From NCBI RefSeq assembly GCF_023155745.1, contig NZ_JAKNUS010000005.1:1-64000 (forward strand): a stretch of 64,000 bases of DNA, given 5' to 3'. Shown here piece by piece: positions 16,225 to 26,130 of the stretch (the first letter of the stretch is position 1; each line of letters opens with the position of its first letter). The notes below the pieces were generated by a model, which worked only from the letters and a program-made list of their open reading frames with translations, made no database searches and had not been told where the DNA came from. The translations under genes were made by a program, and so were the position numbers. This DNA comes from Microbacterium kunmingense. GTDB lineage: Bacteria; Actinomycetota; Actinomycetes; Actinomycetales; Microbacteriaceae.

Positions 16225-17354
16225 TCACTGCGGTCGGGCGTAGCGGGTTTGCGGACCCGAGGGCAGCACCACGAGGGGCATCTGGTCGTTCAGCCGCGTC
16301 GCCACGGCATCCAGATCGTCGTCGAAGAGATCGGCGTACGTGTCCAGCGTCATCGCCGCCGACGCGTGCCCGAGCATGCGCTGCACCGCCTTCACGTTCG
16401 CGCCCGAGCTGATCGCGAGCGACGCGGCGGTGTGCCGAAGGTCGTGGGGAGTGAGTCGCGGGATCGATGGATCGAACTCCTGCTCACGCCGGACCGCGTT
16501 CGCGAACCATCCCTTGTTGCCCGAGTTGCGCATGTGATTGACCTCGTCGCCGAACAACAGACCCTCCGGACCCTTGCCGACGCACGCCTGCTCGATCATC
16601 GGCGCGAGACGCTCGGGGTACGGGACCGAGCGCTTCTCGTGCGTCTTCGGCGTGCCGACGTGGATCTCGTACGCGATCGTCACCGCGTTCTCCTCGATGA
16701 CGAAGCGCCGGCGGAGGCGGTTCACGCTGCGCACCCGCAGTCCCGTCGCCTCGCCCCAGCGCAGGCCGGTGTACGCCAGCGTCAGGACAAGCGTCGGATA
16801 CGCCGAGCACGCCGCCAGCGTCGCGACCTGGTCGTGAGAGAGATAGACGCGACGCTTGCCAGGCCCGTGCCGAGGGAGACTGCGCACGTGGCGGGCCGGG
16901 TTGCTCGCGAGGCGGCGATCGTCGATGGCGACGTCGAGGATGCCGGCGAGGACTCTTAGGGCGCGAACAACGACGGTCCGTGACTTCTGCGTCGCGAGGT
17001 CAGACACCCAGTCCTGAACCTCCGAGCGGCGGATCGACGAGATCTCGCGGTCTGCCCAGACCGGAGCGACGTGGTTCTTCCACGCCCGTTCCAGCGTCAT
17101 GTAGTACGAGGGCTTTGACATCGCGGCTGCTTGGATCGCAGCCAGCTGTCGGCGAACATCCGGACCGGAACCCGCGACGTGGACGGGTCGATGTACTCGC
17201 CCTTCGACTTCGACACCGTGACCATCGACAGGTACAGCTTCGCTTCGCGCATCATCGTGAAGCCGCGCTTCTCCGCCTCGGTGCGATCGGGCTTGCGATA
17301 GCGCACGCGGTAACGGCGGCCCTTCGCCGATTCGTACGGGGTGATGCTTCCCAT
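16225..17354 (-). pseudogene. Tyrosine integrase, frameshifted
   Basis: Reading starts at the ATG at 17354 (MGSITPYESAKGRRYRVRYRK), a normal phage-integrase N-terminal arm, and runs to MFADSWL near 17145. The frame is then lost and closes at 17097. The other frame resumes at AAIQAAAMSKPSYYMTLERAW and holds the full core-binding and catalytic domains: TGLRWGEATGLR with the first Arg, TPHDLRHTAAS with HxxR, MLGHASAAMTLDTY with His and the Tyr nucleophile. A 1-nt gain or 2-nt loss would restore the protein (about 375 aa). It could be dead, translated from an internal start, or rescued by slippage. It faces the tRNA. Confidence 0.8.
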
Positions 17355-17756
17355 TCCGACCTCCGCTCATGCCGGCTCGACGGTCAGTATCGGGCCAGTG
17401 TCGGACACTGATCGCGCCTCGTCAACGCGGCCAATGACAGATGTGGACAGATGTCGGAAGACGTCGTCAACTGCCGTTGGCAGAGAGGGGAGCCTCCCTC
17501 CGACGCCGAGAGTGTAGCGATCGTTCGCGCCTCCGTCCTCGCCGCTCACTCCTTGCAGACTCCGCGCTGACGCGCTCCGCTTAGCAGCCGTTCGCCGTCG
17601 AGCACTGCGTCGCGCCCTATCGCTGGATGGGCGATTGTCAGAGCAAGGGCGAAGACTGATTCTGGCGGAAGGTGATACACGGCGCGTCCGCCAGAGCGGG
17701 CGATCCGCTCTCGGCGGCATGCCGAGGAGAGGAAGGCGACAGGTAAACGGCCCCTC
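17355..17756. other. Non-coding stretch between integrase and DUF262 gene
   Basis: About 400 bp with no ORF that looks coding on either strand. It is bounded by the integrase start and the 3' end of the DUF262 gene, so it may hold the integrase promoter. No clear regulatory motif was identified. Confidence 0.4.
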
Positions 17757-20204
17757 TCACTCCTCCGTCAGCAACTCGGCGAGTTCGTCCGCCGTGAGCT
17801 CATGCTCGCGCGAGGCGCGCCCTGCCTGGAACAAGACGCCTTCCGCAACGAGCCGTTCTATCGGGTCCCCGCCCGCCTCACTGTCCGACCATCGGAACCC
17901 GCCCGACACACGACCGTCGCTCGTGAGAACGCGATAGGCGTTCGTGCACTGTTGGCAATCGGCGACATGTGCCCCGAGCGGCTGGGCAGCCGTGCCGATG
18001 ACTTCCGCGAGGGCCCCGTACGTGGTCCAGCGACCTGGGGGGATTGCCTCGAGGATCGCGTGCAGAGGCGCCCAGTCGAACCGAGGTGCGGAGACCGGTT
18101 GCCCACGGTGGATGGCGCGTAGATCCTCGAGAAGACGACCGTCGGGTAAGAACCAGAAGTACCACCCGTTCACCGCTCGGCCGAGCGCGAAGGCGCCCGC
18201 TCCGGAGGGAGTCGCGAAGACTTCCTCTCCAATGCGCAATCTGCCGTCTTTCGCGACTACCGCTTCAAACTGGGCGGGATCGCCATGACGTGGTCGAAGC
18301 CGAGTGCCGGCCGACAGCGCCCCACTCTTGATCAGGTCGCGAATGGTCACCTCCGCACTTACACGAGATTGCGGATCAGCAATGGCCCCGATGTGACCCG
18401 GTGATACCGGCCAGATTGCGAGCAGCGCGTCCGTGAGCAGGTCGGTCCGCGCGTCGATCGTCGACTCATCCCAATCCGCTCCTTCGACAGATTTCAGCAG
18501 TCGACTCGTGAGAAGGAGGGTGTCGTGTTCTTGGAACGCTTCGCGCTTCACCTCCCAAGGCCCGTTCGAGACCTTCGAGTTCAGGCTCGTCGTCAGGAGC
18601 GTCAGATTGCCGAGTCGATGGATGTGGTCCGCGCGTATCGCGGCGCTTTCCTCGTCGGGCACCGGCCAGTTGTCCTCCCACTTCTGCGGAAGGACGTGCT
18701 CGATGGGATAGCCGCGCCGAGGAACTTGTGGCTGGTTGGTAAAGGAGCGAAAGCGGTTCTCCACTGCTTCGAGAATCACGCGGAGGCGACCCCGATTGAA
18801 GCGTCTGTAGACCGGATCCGTGCGTAGCGCCTCTCGAAGCTCTTCGTCTCCTGGCCAGTATGTGCTCGCTCGGTTGAGTCGCTCGAGGTGAGAACGGACG
18901 CGACTCTCCAGTTCATCGGGGGCGGCGTCGCGGTTCGCCTTGATCACATCTGCGACGATTCGTCCGAGATCGGAAGTTGTTAGACGCAGGAGCAACCGGC
19001 GCATGACCCAGCTCTCAAGGACCGCGATCACGGCGTCGGCGACATGCTGAGCGATTCCGAGATCCGGCTCGTGAAGCCAGATCATGGCTGGCTTCAGTAC
19101 TTCGATTGAGTTGCTTCGCATGCGGTACATGCACATCTCGACTGGCGATAGCTGTCTGTCGGCCTGCTCTGAATGGCGCGTCCACGCTTCGTACAGGTCG
19201 GCCTGACTCCTGATAACGGGAAGCAGGGTCCTCAGCGGCGTGTCGGATTCATGCTCGACGTAGGTCTTGAATCTGGTGAAGGTCGAGAGCGGGCTGATTT
19301 CTTCGCCGGTACGCGATGCCAGCCACTGATTGAAGAACAGCGAGCTCCGGCTTACGAAGTAGCGACCAACGCTCACCTCGCGCTCCCAGAAGTCGGTTTC
19401 GAACGGCCAATGCTCCTTATGAGCCGTCGTCGTGTCCACTCCCTCCTGCACTAGCTTCTGGAACACGAAGTTGCGGATGAGGTCGGCCGCGGACAACGGC
19501 GTACCACGCGCGTTGAGCGTCTCGAAGATCTCCTGCGAATTCTCGCCGGCCGTCAGCGTGATTGTTACGAGGTGAAGCCCGTGTTCCAGCACGCTGACGA
19601 GTGCACTCGCGCGCGCGGACCGTCCTTCGGGCGCTGCCTCATCCAACCAGGTTCGGCACGACCCGACGAAGTACGCATGCGCCTGAACGATCCTGCTGCC
19701 GGAGTGTCGCAACGATCGGTGATCGACCGGCGGCTCCGCGTTCATGACCTCGTCGAACGCCAACGCGTCCCGATTGGTATGCCGAAGCTTGAGTGGGCTT
19801 TCACCATCTGGGACGAAGATTGGCTGGTTGTGTGTGAGGTTGGCCAACCGGCCCGACAATGTGTCCTCACCGAACTCATCGAGGACGGCGCCGGCCGCAT
19901 CCATCAGGAGCTGCAGGGTAGTGAGACGCTGCTGACCGTCAATCACATTGCTCGCTGGGACGGAGCCGTGCGACGCCTCCTGCATCTGAAGCACGACTGC
20001 ACCGAGAAAGTGCGAGGCGCTGGACTGGGGAGAGCCGAGCCTCAGCTCGGCCATCCGTCGAACGTCATGCCAAAGCGGCGCCCACTGGTCGTCCTCTTTC
20101 CACACGTACGGACGCTGATAGATCGGAACCACAAGATGCTGCGGCAGCCCAAATACCTTCATCGGCGTCTGCAGGTCAGGTTGCATGTTCACATTCTCGT
20201 GCAC
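17757..20204 (-). CDS. GmrSD-like nuclease: DUF262-DUF1524-RAMA-ATL fusion
   Basis: 815 aa with four parts. The DUF262 (GmrS-like, NTP-binding) part shows PIYQRPYVW (27-35), IDGQQRLTTL (88-97) and FETLNARGTPLSAADLI (227-243). DUF1524 is an HNH-type nuclease: EHVLPQKW (502-509) and HRLGNLTLLTTSLNSKVSN (529-547). A RAMA-like domain (about 617-698: IRDLIKSGALSAGTRL, VFATPSGAGAFALG, NGWYFW) is usual in restriction-associated proteins. An alkyltransferase-like DNA-binding domain ends the protein (about 710-795: AIPPGRWTTYGALAEVIG), with NAYRVL (755-760) in place of PCHRV, so no Cys nucleophile. Type IV-type restriction of modified or damaged DNA is inferred. It is divergent from hsdR. The GTG at 20204 has AAGGA upstream; ATG 20186 is possible. 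Confidence 0.85.
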   Translation of the reverse strand: MHENVNMQPDLQTPMKVFGLPQHLVVPIYQRPYVWKEDDQWAPLWHDVRRMAELRLGSPQSSASHFLGAVVLQMQEASHGSVPASNVIDGQQRLTTLQLLMDAAGAVLDEFGEDTLSGRLANLTHNQPIFVPDGESPLKLRHTNRDALAFDEVMNAEPPVDHRSLRHSGSRIVQAHAYFVGSCRTWLDEAAPEGRSARASALVSVLEHGLHLVTITLTAGENSQEIFETLNARGTPLSAADLIRNFVFQKLVQEGVDTTTAHKEHWPFETDFWEREVSVGRYFVSRSSLFFNQWLASRTGEEISPLSTFTRFKTYVEHESDTPLRTLLPVIRSQADLYEAWTRHSEQADRQLSPVEMCMYRMRSNSIEVLKPAMIWLHEPDLGIAQHVADAVIAVLESWVMRRLLLRLTTSDLGRIVADVIKANRDAAPDELESRVRSHLERLNRASTYWPGDEELREALRTDPVYRRFNRGRLRVILEAVENRFRSFTNQPQVPRRGYPIEHVLPQKWEDNWPVPDEESAAIRADHIHRLGNLTLLTTSLNSKVSNGPWEVKREAFQEHDTLLLTSRLLKSVEGADWDESTIDARTDLLTDALLAIWPVSPGHIGAIADPQSRVSAEVTIRDLIKSGALSAGTRLRPRHGDPAQFEAVVAKDGRLRIGEEVFATPSGAGAFALGRAVNGWYFWFLPDGRLLEDLRAIHRGQPVSAPRFDWAPLHAILEAIPPGRWTTYGALAEVIGTAAQPLGAHVADCQQCTNAYRVLTSDGRVSGGFRWSDSEAGGDPIERLVAEGVLFQAGRASREHELTADELAELLTEE

Positions 20205-20292
20205 CGCCGCGATCCTTAACGGGAAGCGCTGAGATTCGCCGAGACCAGCGCAGCCGGACCGGTCAATGCGATGGCAGACTCACCTGCTTCGA

Positions 20293-20298
20293 TACTCT
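20293..20298 (+). promoter_or_regulatory. Leaderless -10 box of hsdR
   Basis: TACTCT ends 6 nt before the ATG at 20305, within the 100-bp gap to the divergent DUF262 gene. No Shine-Dalgarno sequence is seen. Confidence 0.45.
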
Positions 20299-20304
20299 GA
20301 CGTC

Positions 20305-23055
20305 ATGCCTGCCGATGACCGCCTCCCTGCCGAAGCGCGGGCGAGGAAGCTCATCGACTCTCAACTCGAAGCTGCGGGTTGGATTGTGCAGGATCGCAAG
20401 GCGATCAACCTCTTCGCCGGGCAGGGCATCGCCGTTCGCGAATTCGTTATGGCGCCGGGCCACGGTCGTGCCGACTACCTCCTGTACGTCGACAAGAAGG
20501 TCGTCGGCGTCATCGAAGCGAAGCCCGTCGGTACGCCGCTGTCGGGCGTCGAGTGGCAATCAGCGATGTACGCGACAGGTCTGCCTGATGCGCACGCCAA
20601 GCGCGCCGTGGTCGTCGACGGGCGTCTGCCGTTCGTGTTCGAGGCATCCGGAGTCGAGACGCACTTCACGAACGGCTACGACCCGCATCCGCGCGCCCGA
20701 CGGCTCTTCGCGTTTCCCCAACCCGGGACTCTCGCGCGACACGTTCGGGAGGCTGTCGAAAGACCGAATGCCCCTACCTGGCGCGCGCGTGTTCGCTCCT
20801 TGCCCGCGCTCGACACGTCTAGTCTGCGACCGGCGCAGATCGACGCGATCGAAGGGGTCGAGCGCTCGCTGCGCGAGCAGCGGTTCTCGCGATCACTCAT
20901 CCAGATGGCGACCGGCGCCGGCAAGACCTTCACGGCGGTCACGCAGGCGTATCGCCTGCTCGCCTTCGGCGGGTTCACCCGCATCCTGTTCCTCGTCGAT
21001 CGCAACAACCTCGCAGATCAGACACTCGCCGAGTTCCAGAACTATCGCACGCCCGGGGACGGGCGGCGATTCACCGAACTTTACCCGGTGGCGAAGCTCA
21101 CGAGCGCCGGGATGCTGCAGTCCTCGAGCGTCATTATCTCGACGATCCAGCGCGTGTATCGGGCGCTTCAAGGCAAGGAAGTGGACGACCGCGACGATCA
21201 GGGCATCGACGACTTCGTGCCGGACGCGCCGGTGTCGGTGGCCTACAGCGCAACGCTGCCGCCCGAAGCCTTCGACCTCGTGATCGTGGATGAGGCCCAC
21301 CGCTCGATCTACGGGGTGTGGCGCGGCGTGCTCGAGTACTTCGATGCACACATCGTCGGGCTCACGGCGACGCCGGGCAAGCAGACGTTCGGCTTCTTTC
21401 AGCAGAACCTCGTGTCGGAGTACACCTACCCCGAGTCGGTCGCTGATGGCGTCAACGTCGACTTCGACATCTACCGCATCAAGACGCGAGTCAGCGAAGA
21501 AGGCGGCCTGATCGAGGCGGGAACCGTCGTGCCGAAGGTCGACAGGCGCACGCGTCAGCAGCGGCTCGAAGCACTCGACGAGGACCTCGACTACACGCCA
21601 TCCCAACTCGACCGCGCCGTGACGAACCTGTCACAGCTGCGAACGATCCTCGAGACGTACCGCGATCGCATGCCCGAGATCTTCCCGGGGCGTCACGTCG
21701 TGCCCAAGACACTGATCTTCTGCAAAGACGACAACCACGCCGAGACCGTCGTTACCCTCGTCCGCGAGGTGTTCGGAGAGGGCAACGATTTCGCCGCGAA
21801 GATCACCTACAACGCCAAGGATCCCAAGGGCCACCTGCAGGCGTTCCGCACATCGCCGACACTGCGCGTGGCAGTCACTGTCGACATGATCGCGACAGGC
21901 ACCGATGTGAAGCCGCTCGAGTGCGTCTTCTTCTTGCGCGACGTGCGCAGCGCGCAGTACTTCGAGCAGATGAAGGGTCGCGGCGCGCGCACGATCGCAT
22001 CGGCGGACTTCCGGGTGGTGACTCCTGATGCCACGGAGAAGACGCGCTTCGTCATTGTCGACGCCGTCGGTGTGACCGAGCACGCCTTCGTCGAACCGCC
22101 GCTCAACCGCGACCGCGGTATCTCGCTGCAGAAGCTGCTCGCGAAGGTCGCCGACCTGTCGATCACCGAGGATGAGACGGCGACACTCGCCTCACGCCTC
22201 GCCGCCCTGGAGCTGCAGCTGACGCCTGCCGAGCGCACCGAACTCGACGAGGTCGCCGGCGGATCGTTGCGCGACATCGTCCGCGGCATCGTGGATGCCG
22301 TCGATACTGACAAGCAGGCCGCCGCGGTGGCGTCGGCCATCGACCAAGACCAGGCCGTCGCCGCGCTCATCGAGCACGCCATCGAGCCACTCGCCGCGAA
22401 CCCCGAGCTGCGAGCGCGCATCCTCGAGCTGCGCCGCGCGCACGACCAGGTGATTGACGAGGTCACCGTCGACGAGCTCGTGGACGCGTTCGGCGTCGTC
22501 GACACAAGCCGCGCCCGGTCGATCGTCGAGTCGTGGCGCGCCTACCTCGACGAGCATCGCAGCGAGATCAGCGCGATCCAGCTGCTCACCGAGGCGAAGA
22601 CCCGACGCGTGCCGTTCACTGCGATCTCGGAGCTCGCCGACCGCATCGCACGGCCACCGCACAACTGGACCGTCGACCTCATCTGGCACGCTTACGACGC
22701 CCTGCAGATCGAGCGGGTCAGGCCCAACGACCACGCGCGACTGACTGACCTCGTCTCGCTCCTCCGTTACGAACTAGGGGAAGACGCCGAGCTCGTCCCC
22801 TACGCAGACATCGTGCGCTCGCGCTACAACGAGTGGTTAGGTCGCCAGCAGTTCGCCGGCGTGATATTCACCGACTCCCAGCGCTGGTGGCTCGACCGAA
22901 TGGCGGATGTCATCGCGAATTCGGCAGGATTGACGGATGCCGATCTCGATGCCGCTCCCTTCACAGAGCGCGGCGGGGTCGATGGTGCAGTGCGTGATTT
23001 GGGAGCTGGTGCGGGAATGCTGATCGAGGAACTGAACGCGGAGCTTACCGCGTGA
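20305..23055 (+). CDS. hsdR: Type I restriction enzyme, R subunit
   Basis: 916 aa. The motor and nuclease of a type I restriction complex (R2M2S). The nuclease domain is N-terminal: GHGRADYLLYVDKK and VIEAK (Glu71, Lys73). Helicase motifs: MATGAGKT (201-208), VDEAHRS (about 328-334), GLTATPG (about 352-358), then the C-terminal helicase half (ATGTDVKPLECVFF, QMKGRGART) and a helical EcoEI-type C-terminal domain. The length fits the EcoAI/EcoEI (type IB) branch. The start at 20305 fits a TACTCT box 6 nt before it; the frame is open to 20266. The stop overlaps the hsdS start (GTGA). Confidence 0.92.
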   Translation: MPADDRLPAEARARKLIDSQLEAAGWIVQDRKAINLFAGQGIAVREFVMAPGHGRADYLLYVDKKVVGVIEAKPVGTPLSGVEWQSAMYATGLPDAHAKRAVVVDGRLPFVFEASGVETHFTNGYDPHPRARRLFAFPQPGTLARHVREAVERPNAPTWRARVRSLPALDTSSLRPAQIDAIEGVERSLREQRFSRSLIQMATGAGKTFTAVTQAYRLLAFGGFTRILFLVDRNNLADQTLAEFQNYRTPGDGRRFTELYPVAKLTSAGMLQSSSVIISTIQRVYRALQGKEVDDRDDQGIDDFVPDAPVSVAYSATLPPEAFDLVIVDEAHRSIYGVWRGVLEYFDAHIVGLTATPGKQTFGFFQQNLVSEYTYPESVADGVNVDFDIYRIKTRVSEEGGLIEAGTVVPKVDRRTRQQRLEALDEDLDYTPSQLDRAVTNLSQLRTILETYRDRMPEIFPGRHVVPKTLIFCKDDNHAETVVTLVREVFGEGNDFAAKITYNAKDPKGHLQAFRTSPTLRVAVTVDMIATGTDVKPLECVFFLRDVRSAQYFEQMKGRGARTIASADFRVVTPDATEKTRFVIVDAVGVTEHAFVEPPLNRDRGISLQKLLAKVADLSITEDETATLASRLAALELQLTPAERTELDEVAGGSLRDIVRGIVDAVDTDKQAAAVASAIDQDQAVAALIEHAIEPLAANPELRARILELRRAHDQVIDEVTVDELVDAFGVVDTSRARSIVESWRAYLDEHRSEISAIQLLTEAKTRRVPFTAISELADRIARPPHNWTVDLIWHAYDALQIERVRPNDHARLTDLVSLLRYELGEDAELVPYADIVRSRYNEWLGRQQFAGVIFTDSQRWWLDRMADVIANSAGLTDADLDAAPFTERGGVDGAVRDLGAGAGMLIEELNAELTA

Positions 23056-24350
23056 CCTGGGAGCGCCTACCGCTGCGTGAACTCGCTCGTGAAATTCGTG
23101 GTTCGGTTCTGCCGCTGCCAGGACGCACATACGAGCTCTGGAGCGTGCCGTCCTTTCGGAGGGGGATGCCAGAAACTGCCCTTGGTGAGTCCGTCCGGAG
23201 CGCCAAGCGCCCCGTCGACCCAGGGGACGTCCTCCTCTCCAAGATCAACCCACGGATCAATCGCGTCTGGATCGTGGCAGAGCGACGCGGGTATGAGCAG
23301 GTTGCGTCCCCGGAGTGGATTGTCATTCGTACCGATCGTCGGCGACTCGACTCGAGATTCCTAATGTATTACCTCCGATCTCCGCGCTTTCGGCATTGGA
23401 TTGAGGGGGCTGTTTCGGGCGTGACGGGTAGCCACACGAGGGCGAAGCCGGCGGAGGTCATGCAGCAGTTGGTTCCTCTTCCCGCTCTTGCTGAACAGAG
23501 GCGGATCGTCGACATTCTGGAGGACCACCTTTCCCGCCTCGATGCCGCTGTCGCAACGCTTGAGATCTCCGAGCGGCGACTATCAGTGCTCGACGAGCGA
23601 GCGGTGTTGGCCACTCTCCTTGGAGAGAACGAGCGGGTGACGTCGGTGCTAGGCGAGATCAGTCAGGGCAGCCTCCCCTCCCTGCCCACGGGATGGAAGT
23701 GGTCCACACTCGGTGAACTTGCCGAGGTTGTGGGCGGAGTGACAAAAGACGCCAAGAAGCAGTCCGACCCTTCACTGGCCGAGGTGCCGTATCTTCGCGT
23801 CGCCAATGTCCAACGCGCCCGACTCGATCTCTCAGACGTCGCGACGATCCGAGTGCCGGCGGGCGCAGTTCAGCGACTCCGCCTGCAGACGGGGGATGTT
23901 CTACTAAACGAAGGGGGCGATCGCGACAAACTTGCGCGCGGGTGGGTGTGGAACGACGAGGTTCCGGTCTGCATTCATCAGAATCACGTTTTCCGTGCAC
24001 GACCCGATCGGGCGTTGGTGGACTCGTATTGGCTCTCTTGGTGCACGAATAGTTATGGCTCCCTGTGGGCACAGCGCCACGGAAAGCAGAGCGTGAACCT
24101 CGCATCCATTAGCCTCTCGACGGTGCGCACGATGCCGATCGCGGTTCCCCCGCGCGACGAACAGACCTCCTTGCTCGCAGCGCTTGCTGAGACGCAGGAG
24201 GCGAACGCGCGTCTGAGAGTTGCGATCGAAAGAGCTCGAGCGCGGTCAGTTGCCCTTCGGCGCGCATTGCTCACCGCAGCGTTCTCCGGCCAGCTCACTG
24301 GTGGGGCGTCCGATTCAGACCGCATCGAGGAAGTCGCGGCGGCGCTGTGA
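23052..24350 (+). CDS. hsdS: Type I RM specificity subunit
   Basis: 432 aa. It sets the bipartite DNA target for both methylation and cleavage. The two-half architecture is visible: TRD1 (about 1-150), conserved coiled coil 1 (about 155-200, AEQRRIVDILEDHLSRLDAAVATLE), TRD2 (about 208-360, LPTGWKWSTLGELAEVVGG) and coiled coil 2 (about 372-420, ending LTAAFSGQLTGG). GTG start overlapping the hsdR stop by 4 nt implies translational coupling. The two TRDs differ, so the target is asymmetric and cannot be read from sequence. Confidence 0.9.
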   Translation: MTWERLPLRELAREIRGSVLPLPGRTYELWSVPSFRRGMPETALGESVRSAKRPVDPGDVLLSKINPRINRVWIVAERRGYEQVASPEWIVIRTDRRRLDSRFLMYYLRSPRFRHWIEGAVSGVTGSHTRAKPAEVMQQLVPLPALAEQRRIVDILEDHLSRLDAAVATLEISERRLSVLDERAVLATLLGENERVTSVLGEISQGSLPSLPTGWKWSTLGELAEVVGGVTKDAKKQSDPSLAEVPYLRVANVQRARLDLSDVATIRVPAGAVQRLRLQTGDVLLNEGGDRDKLARGWVWNDEVPVCIHQNHVFRARPDRALVDSYWLSWCTNSYGSLWAQRHGKQSVNLASISLSTVRTMPIAVPPRDEQTSLLAALAETQEANARLRVAIERARARSVALRRALLTAAFSGQLTGGASDSDRIEEVAAAL

Positions 24351-24479
24351 CAGGCACGTGGCGAACCGATTCGCTCGGGGCGAGAACCCTGAAAGAAACG
24401 ACGTGACCATTGAGCGTCGCCGGAAAGTAACCTCAGTTCCTCCGTCTTCGATCCGAACCGAACATCTGGAGCTCTGCCC

Positions 24480-25958
24480 ATGACCGATCCGCGTCGGCTC
24501 GTCAACAAACTTTGGGCGTACGCGAACGTGCTGCGCGATGATGGCGTCGGGACGATCGACTACACCGAGCAACTCACCTACCTGCTGTTCTTGAAGATGG
24601 CCCACGAGCGGGCAACTCGACCACTGAGGCCAGAGCGAATCGTGCCTGACGAGTACTCGTGGCAGCGACTGCTCGACGCCGACGGGACGGGGCTCGAGAC
24701 GGAGTACTCCCGCATCCTGCAAGGGCTCGGCCGCGAGCCGGGCACCCTCGGCGTGATCTTTCGCAAGGCGCAGAATCGCGTGCAGGATCCGGCCAAGCTT
24801 AAGCGGCTCATACACGACCTAGTCGACGCAGAGCAGTGGTCGCAGACGGGCGTCGACATCAAGGGCGACGCCTACGAGTCGCTCCTCGCCAAGGGTGCCG
24901 AAGACGTCAAGTCTGGCGCGGGCCAGTACTTCACGCCTCGGGCGATCATCGACGCGATCGTCGACTGCATCCGCCCCACGGTTGCCGACACGGTGACAGA
25001 CCCGGCCTGCGGCACGGGCGGTTTCCTCCTTCAGGCCTTCGAGTACGCGTCGAGGGATGCGGCATCATTCACACCTCCACAGCGCGAGCATCTGCAGAAG
25101 AAGCTTGTACACGGCGTCGAGCTCGTCGACGGCACGGCGCGCCTGGCCGCGATGAACCTGCTGCTGCACGGCGCCGGCGAGGCCAACGGCCCGTCGCTCA
25201 TCGAAGTGAAGGACTCGCTCATCGCCGATCCGGGTCGGCGCTGGAGCGTCGTGCTGTCGAACCCGCCGTTCGGGCGCAAGTCGTCGCTCACGATGGTGGG
25301 CGCCGACGGACGGGAAGCTCGCGAAGACCTCGAGATCGAGCGCCAGGACTTCGTTGTGACGACTTCCAACAAGCAGCTCAACTTCCTTCAGCACATTGCG
25401 ACGATCCTCGACATCAATGGCCGCGCCGCCGTCGTGCTGCCCGACAACGTCCTGTTCGAAGGCGGTGCCGGGGAGACCCTGCGGCGACGTCTGCTGAAGG
25501 ACTTCGATCTGCACACGATGCTGCGGCTGCCGACCGGCATCTTCTACGCAGGCGGTGTCAAGGCCAACGTGCTGTTCTTCGACAAGAAGCCGGCGGGCGA
25601 GCGCCCCTGGACGACGAAGCTCTGGATCTACGACCTCCGCACCAATCAGCACTTCACGCTCAAGCAGAACCCGCTGACCCGCGCCCATCTCGATGAGTTC
25701 GTCGAGTCGTTCGGGAGCGACAACGACGCGCGCGTCGAGACCGAGCGGTTCAAGGCCTTTGGCTACGACGAGCTGATCGCTCGCGACAAGGTCAACCTCG
25801 ACATCACCTGGCTGCGCGATGAGTCCCTGGAAGATCTGGACAACCTGCCGGCACCTGAGGTCATCGCGCGCGAAATCGTTGATGATCTTGCTGCCGCGCT
25901 CGCTGAGTTCGACGCAGTGGCGACGGCCCTCGAAGAAGGCGGGCCGAGGCGGCCCTAG
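24480..25958 (+). CDS. hsdM: Type I RM DNA methyltransferase
   Basis: 492 aa N6-adenine methyltransferase. The HsdM N-terminal helical domain (about 8-135) is followed by the methylase fold with DPACGTGGFLL (174-184, SAM binding) and NPPFG (261-265, catalytic). It protects host DNA and forms the core of the restriction complex. GGAG lies 8 nt before the ATG. It is last in the set, 130 nt after hsdS; that gap holds a TAACCT box near 24428, which may be a separate promoter that makes methylase first after transfer. Confidence 0.93.
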   Translation: MTDPRRLVNKLWAYANVLRDDGVGTIDYTEQLTYLLFLKMAHERATRPLRPERIVPDEYSWQRLLDADGTGLETEYSRILQGLGREPGTLGVIFRKAQNRVQDPAKLKRLIHDLVDAEQWSQTGVDIKGDAYESLLAKGAEDVKSGAGQYFTPRAIIDAIVDCIRPTVADTVTDPACGTGGFLLQAFEYASRDAASFTPPQREHLQKKLVHGVELVDGTARLAAMNLLLHGAGEANGPSLIEVKDSLIADPGRRWSVVLSNPPFGRKSSLTMVGADGREAREDLEIERQDFVVTTSNKQLNFLQHIATILDINGRAAVVLPDNVLFEGGAGETLRRRLLKDFDLHTMLRLPTGIFYAGGVKANVLFFDKKPAGERPWTTKLWIYDLRTNQHFTLKQNPLTRAHLDEFVESFGSDNDARVETERFKAFGYDELIARDKVNLDITWLRDESLEDLDNLPAPEVIAREIVDDLAAALAEFDAVATALEEGGPRRP

Positions 25959-26088
25959 CTCCACTTCAGTTGAGGTTCGCTTCCGTCTTGCCGCGGCGTC
26001 TGGCTCGATTCCGCTTATTAGCCGGCTCCGTTCGGGTCGGAAATCGTTAATATCCGGAAAAGACCATATTCCGTCGAGAGCGGAGGCG

Positions 26089-26094
26089 TATGAT
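26089..26094 (+). promoter_or_regulatory. -10 box of the two-gene cassette
   Basis: TATGAT lies 36 nt before the ATG at 26131 in an AT-rich gap of 170 bp. The gap also contains ccggaa and ttccg elements in opposite orientations (around 26054-26074), possible autoregulatory sites. Confidence 0.4.
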
Positions 26095-26130
26095 TCCCGG
26101 AAGTGCAACTGAGTCGCGCGAGGAGAGTTG

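Noticed and set aside
17367-17720. 117-codon frame in the gap after the integrase
   Set aside because: Arg/Ser/Ala-rich with no domain, no ribosome site and an overlap with the integrase start; treated as non-coding.
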